From the NCBI GenBank assembly GCA_031082225.1, contig JAVHLG010000010.1, forward strand, positions 18,707 through 82,706: 64,000 bases of DNA. The letters run 5' to 3'. The notes beneath the pieces are model-generated. The model worked only from the letters and a program-made list of their open reading frames with translations, was not told the origin of the DNA and ran no database searches. Source of the stretch: Desulfovibrionaceae bacterium. Lineage in GTDB: Bacteria > Desulfobacterota > Desulfovibrionia > Desulfovibrionales > Desulfovibrionaceae. Of this stretch, positions 26,625 through 34,341 are shown piece by piece; positions within the stretch are counted from its first letter, which is position 1; the number at the start of each line of letters is the position of its first letter. Made by a program: the position numbers and the translations under genes.

Positions 26625-26888
26625 ATGGCTGAAAACGCAGTGGTCCGGGCCCGGATCGACGGGCGCATCAAAGAGGAGGCCGCGACGGTCCTGGCCTCCA
26701 TGGGGCTTACCGTGTCCGACGCCTTCCGGCTCCTGCTGACCCGGGTGGCTCGGGAAAAGACCCTGCCCTTCGAACCGCTGGCCCCCAACTCGGAGACCAT
26801 CGAGGCCATGCGCGAGGCGCGGCGGGGCAAACTCGCCTCATTCGCCACAGTGGATGATCTCATGGCGGATCTGGATGCGGACGATTGA
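26625..26888 (+). CDS. antitoxin, RelB/DinJ family
   Basis: An 87-residue protein with the RelB/DinJ ribbon-helix-helix opening (VVRARIDGRIKEEAATVLAS, MGLTVSDAFRLLLTRVAREK) and an acidic C-terminal tail (VDDLMADLDADD) that would wrap the toxin. It overlaps the toxin gene by 14 bp and lies just behind a perfect palindrome. Confidence 0.88.
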   Translation: MAENAVVRARIDGRIKEEAATVLASMGLTVSDAFRLLLTRVAREKTLPFEPLAPNSETIEAMREARRGKLASFATVDDLMADLDADD

Positions 26889-27156
26889 GCGAACCTCACG
26901 GTTCAAGCGCGACTTCAAACGCGAGGCCGCGGGGCCATATGGCGGCACGCTTCATGACGACCTGCGCACCGTCCTGACCCTTTTGGCCGCCGACCTGCCC
27001 TTGCCCGTACAATACCGGGATCACGCCCTCGCAGGGGAATGGAAGGACCACCGGGACTGCCATATCCGGCCCGATTTGGTGCTCATCTACCGAACGCCCG
27101 ACGCGGGAACGCTGCAACTGGTCCGTCTGGGCTCCCACAGCGAGCCTGGCCTCTGA
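26875..27156 (+). CDS. YafQ-like RelE-family mRNA interferase toxin
   Basis: A 93-residue basic protein. The C-terminal half carries the YafQ active-site pattern: YRDHALAGEWKDHRDCHIRP followed by DLVLIYR and VRLGSHSE, with the histidines and aspartate in place. YafQ cleaves mRNA in the ribosomal A site. The ATG at 26875 lies within the antitoxin gene. It appears intact. It sits directly before the TtuA-like gene (34-bp gap). Confidence 0.88.
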   Translation: MRTIERTSRFKRDFKREAAGPYGGTLHDDLRTVLTLLAADLPLPVQYRDHALAGEWKDHRDCHIRPDLVLIYRTPDAGTLQLVRLGSHSEPGL

Positions 27157-27190
27157 TCGTCCCATCCCTCACCCTCCAAGGAGCACGCCC

Positions 27191-28132
27191 ATGAAATGCC
27201 GCCGCTGCGGCGAGGTGGCCCAGGTGGCCCTGCCGAGCCACCATACGGGTTTTTGTCCCACGTGTTTTCTGGACTTCTTTCGGGCCCAGGTGGCCCGCGC
27301 CATCCGCCGTCACCGCATGTTCGGCCCGGACGAGCGGGTGCTGGTGGCCGTGTCCGGGGGCAAGGACTCCCTGGCCCTTGTGCACGTGCTGGGGGAGATG
27401 GGCTATCCGGTGGAGGCCATGCACATCGACCTGGGGATAACCGGCTCATCGGAACCGATCCGGGCCTTCGTCGAAGACTATTGCCGCACCCGGGGCCATG
27501 TCCTGCATGTGGTGGAGACGGCCAAAGACGGCCTGGCCATCCCGGGCGTGAAACGCGCCGTGCGCCGCCCCATCTGTTCCGTATGCGGCAAGATCAAGCG
27601 CCACTGGTTCAACCGCTTCGCCTTCGAGCACGGCTTTGCAGCCATGGCCACGGGCCACAACCTGGACGACGAGGTCTCGCGGCTTTTCGCCAACACCCTG
27701 CGCTGGGACGCGGCCTACCTGGGCGGCCAGGGACCGACGCTGCCCGGCGAAGGGAAATTCGTGCGCAAGGTCAAGCCGCTGTGCCGCCTGACGGAATTCG
27801 AAACCGCGGCCTACTGTTTTTTCCAGGGCATCACCCACTGGCACGAGGCCTGTCCCTACAGCGGCGGGGCCAGCTTCACCAGCCACAAGCGCCTTCTGGC
27901 CGACCTGGAACAGACGAGCCCCGGGACGAAAACGGCCTTCTACGAAAATTTCCTGCACACCGGCCGACCGGCCTTTGCCGCAGCGGGCAAGGCGGGCTAC
28001 GGCGAGCTTCAGGCCTGCGCCGAATGCGGCTATCCGTCCTCCGGGGAGATCTGCGGGGTGTGCCGGGTGCGGCGCATGGTGGCCGGGACGGCCGATACGG
28101 TCGCCGCGCCCGACCGGGCCACGGACAGCTAG
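27191..28132 (+). CDS. ttuA: TtuA-like tRNA thiolation enzyme (TtcA/Ncs6 superfamily)
   Basis: A 313-residue protein. It begins with a zinc finger (MKCRRCGEV and GFCPTCFLDFF), followed by the PP-loop VAVSGGKDSLALVHVLG near residue 52. The three cysteines that hold a catalytic 4Fe-4S cluster in Thermus TtuA are matched by PICSVCGKIKRH and HEACPYSGG. A second zinc finger closes it (CAECGYPSSGEICGVCR). TtuA adenylates and thiolates a uridine of tRNA (T54 in thermophiles) with sulfur from TtuB. AAGGAGCAC precedes the ATG. The TtuB-like carrier lies upstream, beyond the toxin-antitoxin cassette. Confidence 0.85.
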   Translation: MKCRRCGEVAQVALPSHHTGFCPTCFLDFFRAQVARAIRRHRMFGPDERVLVAVSGGKDSLALVHVLGEMGYPVEAMHIDLGITGSSEPIRAFVEDYCRTRGHVLHVVETAKDGLAIPGVKRAVRRPICSVCGKIKRHWFNRFAFEHGFAAMATGHNLDDEVSRLFANTLRWDAAYLGGQGPTLPGEGKFVRKVKPLCRLTEFETAAYCFFQGITHWHEACPYSGGASFTSHKRLLADLEQTSPGTKTAFYENFLHTGRPAFAAAGKAGYGELQACAECGYPSSGEICGVCRVRRMVAGTADTVAAPDRATDS

Positions 28133-28225
28133 ACATTGCGCAGGCGTCCGCGCCAGGCCCGGGCAGACGGCCGGGACCGCCGCCTGGGGACGCTGTGGGA
28201 CGGAGCCGCTGTCGGGCGGATTCCC

Positions 28226-28268
28226 TTGACCCTGACCGTTGTCAGGCATATTGTTAGTACACTTACTA
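28226..28268 (+). promoter_or_regulatory. marR-type gene promoter with two palindromes
   Basis: TTGACC (28226-28231) and TATTGT (28249-28254) are spaced 17 bp. The spacer contains CCTGAC-CGTT-GTCAGG (28231-28246), and TAGTA-CACT-TACTA (28255-28268) follows the -10 directly. Such placement fits autorepression by the MarR protein encoded 53 bp downstream. Confidence 0.55.
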
Positions 28269-28320
28269 TTTCGCGGATACGTCTTGTCGCGTCAGCACGC
28301 AATTCCCAACGAGGTGACCC

Positions 28321-28812
28321 ATGAGCCAGGACCGGCCCCGGATTGACGACATCTACCTCTACGATCCGGAAAAAGCCCCGGGGTTTCTCATCAGCCGCAC
28401 GGCCATGCGCCTGAGGCTCGGACTGCGGCGGGTCTTTGTGGAACACGGCCAGGACGTGACCCCGGAGCAGTGGGGGGTGCTTTTATGCCTGTGGCGCGAG
28501 GAGGGCCTGACCCAAAGCGAACTGGCGGATCGGACCATCAAGGACCGCACCACCATCACCCGCATCCTGGACCTGCTGGAAAAAAAGGGACTGGCCACGC
28601 GGCGCAAGGACGCAAGCGACCGGCGCACGTTCCGCATCCACCTGACCGAGGCCGGACATCAGGCCCGGGAGGTGCTGTTTCCCCTGGTGCGGGGCTATGC
28701 GGAGAGGATCTACGCCGATCTGCTCGATGCGGAATACGCCGCGCTCCAGGCGATTCTGGAGAAAATCAACGGCAGGCTGGACGAACTGGAAGGGGATGCG
28801 GCATCGTCTTGA
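28321..28812 (+). CDS. MarR-family transcriptional regulator
   Basis: A 163-residue protein with a winged helix-turn-helix: VTPEQWGVLLCLWREEGLTQ, SELADRTIKDRTTITRILDL and the wing GLATRRKDASDRRTFRIHLT. MarR dimers usually repress nearby genes and are released by phenolic or oxidising ligands. AACGAGGTGACCC precedes the ATG. No transporter or enzyme gene follows in the same direction, so only autoregulation can be proposed. Confidence 0.92.
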   Translation: MSQDRPRIDDIYLYDPEKAPGFLISRTAMRLRLGLRRVFVEHGQDVTPEQWGVLLCLWREEGLTQSELADRTIKDRTTITRILDLLEKKGLATRRKDASDRRTFRIHLTEAGHQAREVLFPLVRGYAERIYADLLDAEYAALQAILEKINGRLDELEGDAASS

Positions 28813-29186
28813 CGAGATGCTGCCCGGCCTGCGCCACACGCCCTGTTCGCTCGCCACCAGCCGCCCCGCGACCAATGTCATGCACCGTTATCCCGGGCGG
28901 CGAGGCGGCGGCTATGGCCTTTTACGCCCAGGCGGTGATATTTCCGGCGCTTTGCGCGCGCAGGTGGATCATGCGGCGGCCGCCCAATGGGGGCGGGATG
29001 CCCCAGGGGGGCATTGAAAAATACCTCTCACGATACGACAGGAAAGAACCTTCTCCACGCACCGCCACGTGATCTTTTCTCAATTTATAGTAGTTTTTGA
29101 ATGTGATATTTACAGATCTGGGCACGGTTTATCATGAAGTGCCACAATCGCCCCTGCGACGCCCCCGGGAAGGGATCACGCCCCGA
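28813..29186. other. intergenic, no gene seen
   Basis: These 374 bp lie between the converging marR-type gene and the HigA-like antitoxin. Both strands have only short frames with no recognisable product. An AT-rich patch lies at about 29070-29130. No terminator with a T-run is visible. Confidence 0.5.
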
Positions 29187-29477
29187 TTACGGGTGTCCCT
29201 GCTTCCTTTTCACCCCCAGGGGCGCCCCGAGGGCCCTGGTGATCTTCATGATGGTGTCGAAGCGCGGCTTCGAGCCCGGGGAAAGCGTTTTGTAGAGGCT
29301 TTCCCGGCCAAGCCCGGTCACCCTGGCCAACCGGGTGATGCCCCGCGCCCGGGCCACATCGGACAGGGCGGCCAAAAACACGTCCGGGTTCGGGTCTTCC
29401 ATGGCAGCGGAAAGATATTCGGCAATCATCTCTTCGCTGTCCAGATAGTGGGCCGCATCAAATGTGCTGATTTTCAT
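29187..29477 (-). CDS. antitoxin, XRE type (HigA-like addiction-module antidote)
   Basis: A 96-residue protein matching the addiction-module antidote family: MIAEYLSAAMEDPNPDVFLA, ALSDVARARGITRLARVTGL, RESLYKTLSPGSKPRFDTIM. It holds an HTH with the characteristic Gly-x-x-Arg-x-x-x-Tyr-x-x-Leu turn. It follows the toxin gene and overlaps its 3' end by 20 bp, the toxin-first order of this class. GAGGAGG precedes the ATG at 29477. Confidence 0.85.
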   Translation of the reverse strand: MKISTFDAAHYLDSEEMIAEYLSAAMEDPNPDVFLAALSDVARARGITRLARVTGLGRESLYKTLSPGSKPRFDTIMKITRALGAPLGVKRKQGHP

Positions 29478-29781
29478 CGCGAATCGCCTCCTCCACCTCG
29501 CGCCGCAAGGACATGGCCCGCTTGATGTCGCGTTTCTGGGAACTTTTATCGCCACCGGCCAGCAGCCAATAGATCCGGCTCTCCTGCTTCCAGAAATACA
29601 CGCGGTATCCCGGGCCGAAATGCAGGCGCATCTCCGAAACGCCTTCCCCCACAGGGGCGCAGTCACCGAAATTGCCAAGCTCCGCCGCCCTGATCCGGAC
29701 CAGTATCCTCGCCTTCGCCTGAATATCTTCAAGTTTCTCCAGCCACCTGGAAAATATGTCGGTTTGCCGGAACAGATACAT
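29458..29781 (-). CDS. RelE/HigB-like toxin
   Basis: A 107-residue basic protein of the HigB-like RelE superfamily that pairs with XRE antidotes: RQTDIFSRWLEKLEDIQAKA, RILVRIRAAELGNFGDCAPV, SEMRLHFGPGYRVYFWKQES and GGDKSSQKRDIKRA. These toxins cut translated mRNA. It appears complete and is the first gene of the two-gene operon behind the palindrome at 29791-29806. Confidence 0.85.
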   Translation of the reverse strand: MYLFRQTDIFSRWLEKLEDIQAKARILVRIRAAELGNFGDCAPVGEGVSEMRLHFGPGYRVYFWKQESRIYWLLAGGDKSSQKRDIKRAMSLRREVEEAIRDENQHI

Positions 29782-29790
29782 GAGATGCTA

Positions 29791-29816
29791 GTATCCATCT
29801 GGATACAACATGTCAA
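29791..29816 (-). promoter_or_regulatory. higBA-type promoter and operator
   Basis: On the minus strand TTGACA (29816-29811) is followed by a perfect palindrome GTATCC-AGAT-GGATAC (29806-29791) and a poor -10 (TACTAG) just beyond it. The palindrome lies 10 bp upstream of the toxin ATG, the normal place for antitoxin binding. Confidence 0.65.
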
Positions 29817-29950
29817 GACCTTCCGTGGGGGCCCGCTTGCCGACTCAGGCGGCAACCGCCTTGTCCACCCTGGCCGCGCCGTCTGGCGCGCACGCGCAAA
29901 GCATGCGCGAGATGCGAAAAACCTCCAGGAGCCCCCGGCCCGAAAAAATG

Positions 29951-29987
29951 AAAACCCGGCCGGAGCGCCACGCCCCGGCCGGGTTTT
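29951..29987 (-). terminator. terminator of serA
   Basis: AAAACCCGGCCGG (29951-29963) pairs perfectly with CCGGCCGGGTTTT (29975-29987), loop 11 nt. On the minus strand it is followed by CATTTTTTCG. It lies 27 bp after the serA stop. Confidence 0.9.
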
Positions 29988-30013
29988 GTCCAATCTGGAA
30001 AGGCGGTGGCCAG

Positions 30014-31198
30014 CTAATACACGACCCTTTTCACGCCCTCGATGGCCCCGATGCGCTCGCAAATCTCGGGCGTGGGCTTCTGGTGCACCACATAGACGGT
30101 CTGCACGTGCTCGTTGAGCTTTCTGGAATTGTTCTCGCGGATGTTCACCCCCATCTCCCCGAACGCCATGCCGAACTTGCCGAACATGCCCGGCGTGTCC
30201 TCGTGGGTGATGAAGATGGTATAGATCTCCCGGCCCTCTTCCTCCACGGTCTGCCCGGCGTTCACCGACTGGTTGAAATCCCCCAGGCGCAGATACTTGG
30301 CCACCACCTCGGCGATCTCCAGGCCCGTGCGGCGCATGGCGTTGCGGGTGGAGGCACCCAGATGGGCGCTGAACACCACGCTGTCCAGTTCCATGAGCTT
30401 GTTGGCGAAGGGCTCGCCCTCGCGCTTGGGCTCCTTGCGGTAGGTGTCCAGGGCCGCCCCGGCGATCCCGCCGCTTTTTAAGGCGTCGTACAGGGCGTCC
30501 TCGTCCACGTTCACGCCCCGGGAGGCGTTGATGAGGTAGGCCGTCTCCTTCATGAGCTTGAGTTCCCGGGCCCCGATGAGCGTCTCCCGGCCGCCGGTGT
30601 GCAGGGACAAAAAGTCGGCGGCCTTGAGCACGTCGTCCACGGTGTCCAGGTATTCCACGTCGGAATCCATCTTGCGGTAGACGTCAAAGCCCACCACCTT
30701 CATGCCCAGGGCCTTGGCCTTGGCCGCCAGGGCCTGGCCGATGCGGCCGCAGCCGATGATGCCCAGGGTCTTGCCCATGAGCTCCACGCCCTGGAAACGC
30801 TTCTTGTGCCAGGTTCCGGCCTTGAGGGTGGCATGGGCAAACGGCACCTTGCGGGCCACGCCGAGCATGAGCCCCAGGGCGTGCTCCGCCGTGGCGTTGG
30901 TGTTGCCGTTGGGCGCGAACTTGACGATGACCCCGTTTTCCCGGGCGGCCACCAGGTCGATGTTGTCCGTGCCAACACCCCCCCGGCCCACGACCTTGAG
31001 CTTGCCGCCGTTTTTGGTCCCGGCCTCAATGACCTCGCGGGTGACCTTGGTGGCGCTGCGCACCAAAAGGGCGTCGAAATCCTTGATGTCGCCGATGAGG
31101 TCGTCGATGTCGCGCTTGACCGTGTCGACCTCGAAGCCCTCTTTGTGCAGATACTGAATCCCTTCCTCCACCAGACCGTCGTTGGCCAATATTTTCAT
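30014..31198 (-). CDS. serA: D-3-phosphoglycerate dehydrogenase
   Basis: A 394-residue enzyme that oxidises 3-phosphoglycerate, the first step of serine synthesis. It has the 2-hydroxyacid dehydrogenase parts: GRGGVGTDNIDLVAARENGV, the NAD motif GIIGCGRIGQALAAKAKALG, catalytic Arg in NASRG and His in FSAHLGAST. A C-terminal ACT domain from about residue 320 (FITHEDTPGMFGKFGMAFGE) is probably the serine-feedback site. This is the short form without the intervening ASB domain. The upstream neighbour is a class-V aminotransferase that can do the next step. Confidence 0.92.
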   Translation of the reverse strand: MKILANDGLVEEGIQYLHKEGFEVDTVKRDIDDLIGDIKDFDALLVRSATKVTREVIEAGTKNGGKLKVVGRGGVGTDNIDLVAARENGVIVKFAPNGNTNATAEHALGLMLGVARKVPFAHATLKAGTWHKKRFQGVELMGKTLGIIGCGRIGQALAAKAKALGMKVVGFDVYRKMDSDVEYLDTVDDVLKAADFLSLHTGGRETLIGARELKLMKETAYLINASRGVNVDEDALYDALKSGGIAGAALDTYRKEPKREGEPFANKLMELDSVVFSAHLGASTRNAMRRTGLEIAEVVAKYLRLGDFNQSVNAGQTVEEEGREIYTIFITHEDTPGMFGKFGMAFGEMGVNIRENNSRKLNEHVQTVYVVHQKPTPEICERIGAIEGVKRVVY

Positions 31199-31353
31199 GG
31201 ATGCTCCCCGTCGTCGGTTGAATGTGCCTGTCGCAATCCGGACGATGCGCCCTGCGTCCGGTCACCCTCCCATTGAACGTCCTTGCGGCGGCCCGCATTT
31301 CGCCGCCCGCCGGTCCCTCTCCCCGGGATATGGCGGGCCGGACGCGGCGAAAA

Positions 31354-31383
31354 AACGGGCGTCGCCTTCTGGGGACGCCCGTT
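31354..31383 (-). terminator. terminator of the class-V aminotransferase gene
   Basis: AACGGGCGTC (31354-31363) pairs perfectly with GACGCCCGTT (31374-31383), loop 10 nt. On the minus strand a run of T follows (complement of the A-run at 31350-31355). It lies 11 bp after the stop codon and separates this gene from serA. Confidence 0.9.
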
Positions 31384-31394
31384 TCCCAAACCCT

Positions 31395-32531
31395 CTATGC
31401 CGTGGGCAGGGACGATTTCAGATCCGCAAGATAGGTTTCGAGCATCGCGGGCGTGATGTCGCCCATGTGCCCGATGCGGAAGATCGGCCGCTTGCCGTCC
31501 TTTTCAAGCTGCTCGTTGAGCTTGCCGTAGCCCGGATCGTACAGGTAGCCCTTGGCCCGCATGACTTCCTTGACGGCCTTCAAGTCCTTGACCGTGACGC
31601 CTTCCGGCACGCGCACCGTGGTCAGGGTGGCCGACCCATGCCCCTTCTGGGCGAAAAGCTCATAGCCGGACAGCCCGGACACGAAATCGGCCACCATGTC
31701 CCGCATCTTCTCGTGGCGGGCGAAGCGGTTTTCGATGCCCTCTTCATTGACGATGTAGTCGAGCTGCACGAACATCTGGTTGGCCAGGGTGCAGTTGGGC
31801 GTGGTCAGGGTCTGGAACTTCCCGGCCCGGCCGAGCTGGCCCAGGATGTCCGAGGAATGCCCCCTGTTTTGCACCTTCCCGGCCTTGTCCACGGCCTCGG
31901 CCGTGACGAAGGCGAGGCCGAACCCGGCCGGAAGTCCCAGGGACTTCTGGGTGGCGGTGCTGTACATGGCGCAGCCCGATTCGGCGATGGGGCAGGCCGC
32001 GCCGCCGAAGATACTCACCCCGTCCACCAGGGCCAGTGCCCCGCTTTGGCGGATGATCTTGCAGGCGGCAACGATGTCGTTGGTCACGCCGGTGGAGGTC
32101 TCGTTGTGGGTGATGGTCGCCACGGCGGGCTTGTGCTCACTGAGGGCCGCCTCAAGGGCCGCCGGATCGATGGCCCGGCCGGGCTCGAACTTGAGCTGCA
32201 CGGCCTTTTTGCCGTTGACCACGGCCATCTTGTGGTACAGGTCGCCAAAGGCCCCCACGGACACGTTGAGCACGGTCTCGCCGTCGGCCACCAGGGAACG
32301 GATGGAGGCCTCCATGGCCGTGGAGCCGCTGCCGTTGAAGATGATGACCTGATGGTCGTCGCCCACCCCGGCCAGTTTCTTGAGGTTGGTCATGATGGGC
32401 TTGAAACGCAGGTTGTTTTCGGTATCGCGATGGCCGAACTCCGGCAGAAGCCCGGCCTGGCGGACCTGCGGCCGGATGAACGTGGGTCCGGTGATGAAAA
32501 GGGTCAGATCGGCAAAGGAGGTATCCTTCAT
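31395..32531 (-). CDS. class-V aminotransferase (phosphoserine / serine-pyruvate type)
   Basis: A 378-residue pyridoxal-phosphate enzyme. The PLP lysine is in STATQKSLGLPAGFG, the aspartate in ALVDGVSIFGG, and the phosphate cup in FNGSGSTAMEASIRSL. The family covers serine-pyruvate and alanine-glyoxylate aminotransferases and SerC-like enzymes. Next to serA, its likely job is phosphoserine formation; inference. GGGAG lies 8 bp before the ATG at 32531; an ATG at 32537 is too close to it. The 307 bp upstream contain no gene that I can see. Confidence 0.87.
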   Translation of the reverse strand: MKDTSFADLTLFITGPTFIRPQVRQAGLLPEFGHRDTENNLRFKPIMTNLKKLAGVGDDHQVIIFNGSGSTAMEASIRSLVADGETVLNVSVGAFGDLYHKMAVVNGKKAVQLKFEPGRAIDPAALEAALSEHKPAVATITHNETSTGVTNDIVAACKIIRQSGALALVDGVSIFGGAACPIAESGCAMYSTATQKSLGLPAGFGLAFVTAEAVDKAGKVQNRGHSSDILGQLGRAGKFQTLTTPNCTLANQMFVQLDYIVNEEGIENRFARHEKMRDMVADFVSGLSGYELFAQKGHGSATLTTVRVPEGVTVKDLKAVKEVMRAKGYLYDPGYGKLNEQLEKDGKRPIFRIGHMGDITPAMLETYLADLKSSLPTA

Positions 32532-32838
32532 GTCCATGGCTCCCGGGGTTTGAAATGTGGTGGCGCACCCTATTCCAAAAATGTGGCCCGATCAATTGCC
32601 CAGGCGCGCGCAATCCCATTTCCTCCCTGGAAGATGCCGGACAGCCCACCCCGTCCGCCGCTGCCCGCTGTCTATCGGCAAGCCCATCGTACGGCATGGT
32701 ATTGGTTCTTTGACGGCGGGCGTGGAATGTAACCGCGTTGATTGCAGTCGTTTTGACATCCAGACATGCCGCGATTTCGCCAATTCGCTTGCGGCAACCC
32801 CGAAACGGCAGGCTTTGAGGCTCCACAACGCGCGCAAT

Positions 32839-33618
32839 TTATGGCTTTCGGGCGTGCAGGTGGCTCGGGCAGAGCTCTCCGCTGTCCAGCACCGCAATCA
32901 TGCGCTCCCACATGCGGATGTTCTCGTCGATGATGTTCTGGCCAAACGCGGCGGCCATATCCCGTCCAACCGGCCCCTGAAGCCGCGCGAGTTCCTCGCG
33001 GGCCTGGCTGCGGTACCAGGCATTGCGGGAGGCAATGCGGATATCGACAAGCCCTGCCTTGTCCATGGCGTCACGATATCGCGCCGAACTGGCCATCTCG
33101 AATCCCAGCCCCTCGGCCGCGATGTACTCCGCCATGGCCGGAGACGGCTGCTCGGTTCCCAGCAGCCAGTCCGAGGCCATGAACCGCCCGCCCGGCTTGA
33201 GAACCCGGAACACCTCGGCCATGAGGGCATGCTTGTCCTGGATGTGGATGATCGAGTCCTTGGAGAAGACCGCATCAAAACTCTTGTCGGGAAAGGACAG
33301 GTTCCCCGGCTTGACCTTGACCAGCTCGATCCTGCCATTGAGGCCCCGCGCCTGAACAAGGGCCCGCGCCCGGGCGAGTACGCCCTCCTCGACATCTATG
33401 CCCGTCACCTTTGCGGCGTCGTGGTTTTCCACCAGGGCGATGTCGATGCCCCCGGCGCCGCAACCGATGTCGAGCAGACATTTTCCCCTCAGGCTCTGGC
33501 CTTCCAGGATGCGGGCGACCTCCTCGGGTCCTCCGGGCGAGAGAAAGCCTTCGCCCCAAAGGGCCTCCAGCATGCCGATCATGTCGTCGAGGTATACATT
33601 CGTGTGGGGTGAGTCCAT
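32839..33618 (-). CDS. SAM-dependent methyltransferase, phosphoethanolamine/sarcosine N-methyltransferase-like
   Basis: A 259-residue class I methyltransferase. Motif I is CLLDIGCGAGGIDIALV; motif II/III includes FDAVFSKDSIIHIQDKHALM and VLKPGGRFMASDWLL. The N-terminal NVYLDDMIGMLEALWGEGFL with SPGG resembles phosphoethanolamine and sarcosine/dimethylglycine methyltransferases, which make choline or betaine. The substrate cannot be fixed from sequence. Start at 33618, with ATG 33627 as an alternative; GGGAG lies upstream of both. Confidence 0.8.
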   Translation of the reverse strand: MDSPHTNVYLDDMIGMLEALWGEGFLSPGGPEEVARILEGQSLRGKCLLDIGCGAGGIDIALVENHDAAKVTGIDVEEGVLARARALVQARGLNGRIELVKVKPGNLSFPDKSFDAVFSKDSIIHIQDKHALMAEVFRVLKPGGRFMASDWLLGTEQPSPAMAEYIAAEGLGFEMASSARYRDAMDKAGLVDIRIASRNAWYRSQAREELARLQGPVGRDMAAAFGQNIIDENIRMWERMIAVLDSGELCPSHLHARKP

Positions 33619-33689
33619 TTCGCGCATTCTCCCGTCGTGGTTGTCGTCTTGAAACGATCGGATCATGCACCCCGGCTCGCGGCATCGCA

Positions 33690-34180
33690 GCGCGGGATCC
33701 TGAGACTTGCAACCTGCATACCTCAACCCGCCTGAGGCAGTCCACATCGAACAGAAGGCGTACGGCCATCCTTACGCCGACATCTTCCTGGACATGGCGC
33801 AGAAGCGTCGCGTGGTGATTTTCGCGACTGACGGCAAAGACAAGAAGCCCTTCAGGGCTTTCGCCGCGTACACCTTGAGGCGCAGGGAAATCCCGCCAAC
33901 ATGATCCACGTCGTTTGCGACATGTGATCATCCCCCCTGGATGCGGCCGAGGAAACCTGCAGCAATGCCGCAGCCACTGAGGGGAGGGGACTTACTGCTT
34001 TCACGCGCACGGCTGTACATCGCGTCCGGCTGGATGGACGCAATGACTTCGTCCAGGCCACCCGTTTTCTGGCCAGGGGCCACCGGAACGCGACCTCCTT
34101 CCTCACCAGGATCTGCCTGAGCCCCCCCCCGCCGAACGTCCAAACAGGCCTACATCCTGCATGTCTCCGGCGATCAGGCT
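33690..34180 (+). mobile_element. degraded ISL3-type transposase remnant
   Basis: The frame at 33707-33904 encodes AVHIEQKAYGHPYADIFLDM followed by AQKRRVVIFATDGKDKKPFR, which resembles the first catalytic-Asp region of ISL3 transposases (cognate form: DE, then KGH, then a DL, then a GKD/GRD motif). A stop follows; another frame then shows HVVCDM and, further on, FVQATRFLARGHRNATSFL, weak echoes of later ISL3 motifs. The gene is broken by stops and frameshifts and lacks both ends. No terminal inverted repeats were found. Confidence 0.5.
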
Positions 34181-34341
34181 TGAGCCTGAGGGGGGAACCC
34201 CCGCCGGACTTTCAAACAGGGAATTTCCACAATAAACGCCGTAGTCCTTTGTTTTTTTGACTTATCCACAAAGCCGAGTGTTCGCATATATAATCTTGCA
34301 TGTTTTGTGCGCCCGGGCTATCTGTTTGCGATGGAGTTTGC

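Noticed and set aside
32557..33612. A 351-codon plus-strand frame over the methyltransferase
   Set aside because: The opposite strand encodes clear SAM-binding motifs; this frame is its shadow.
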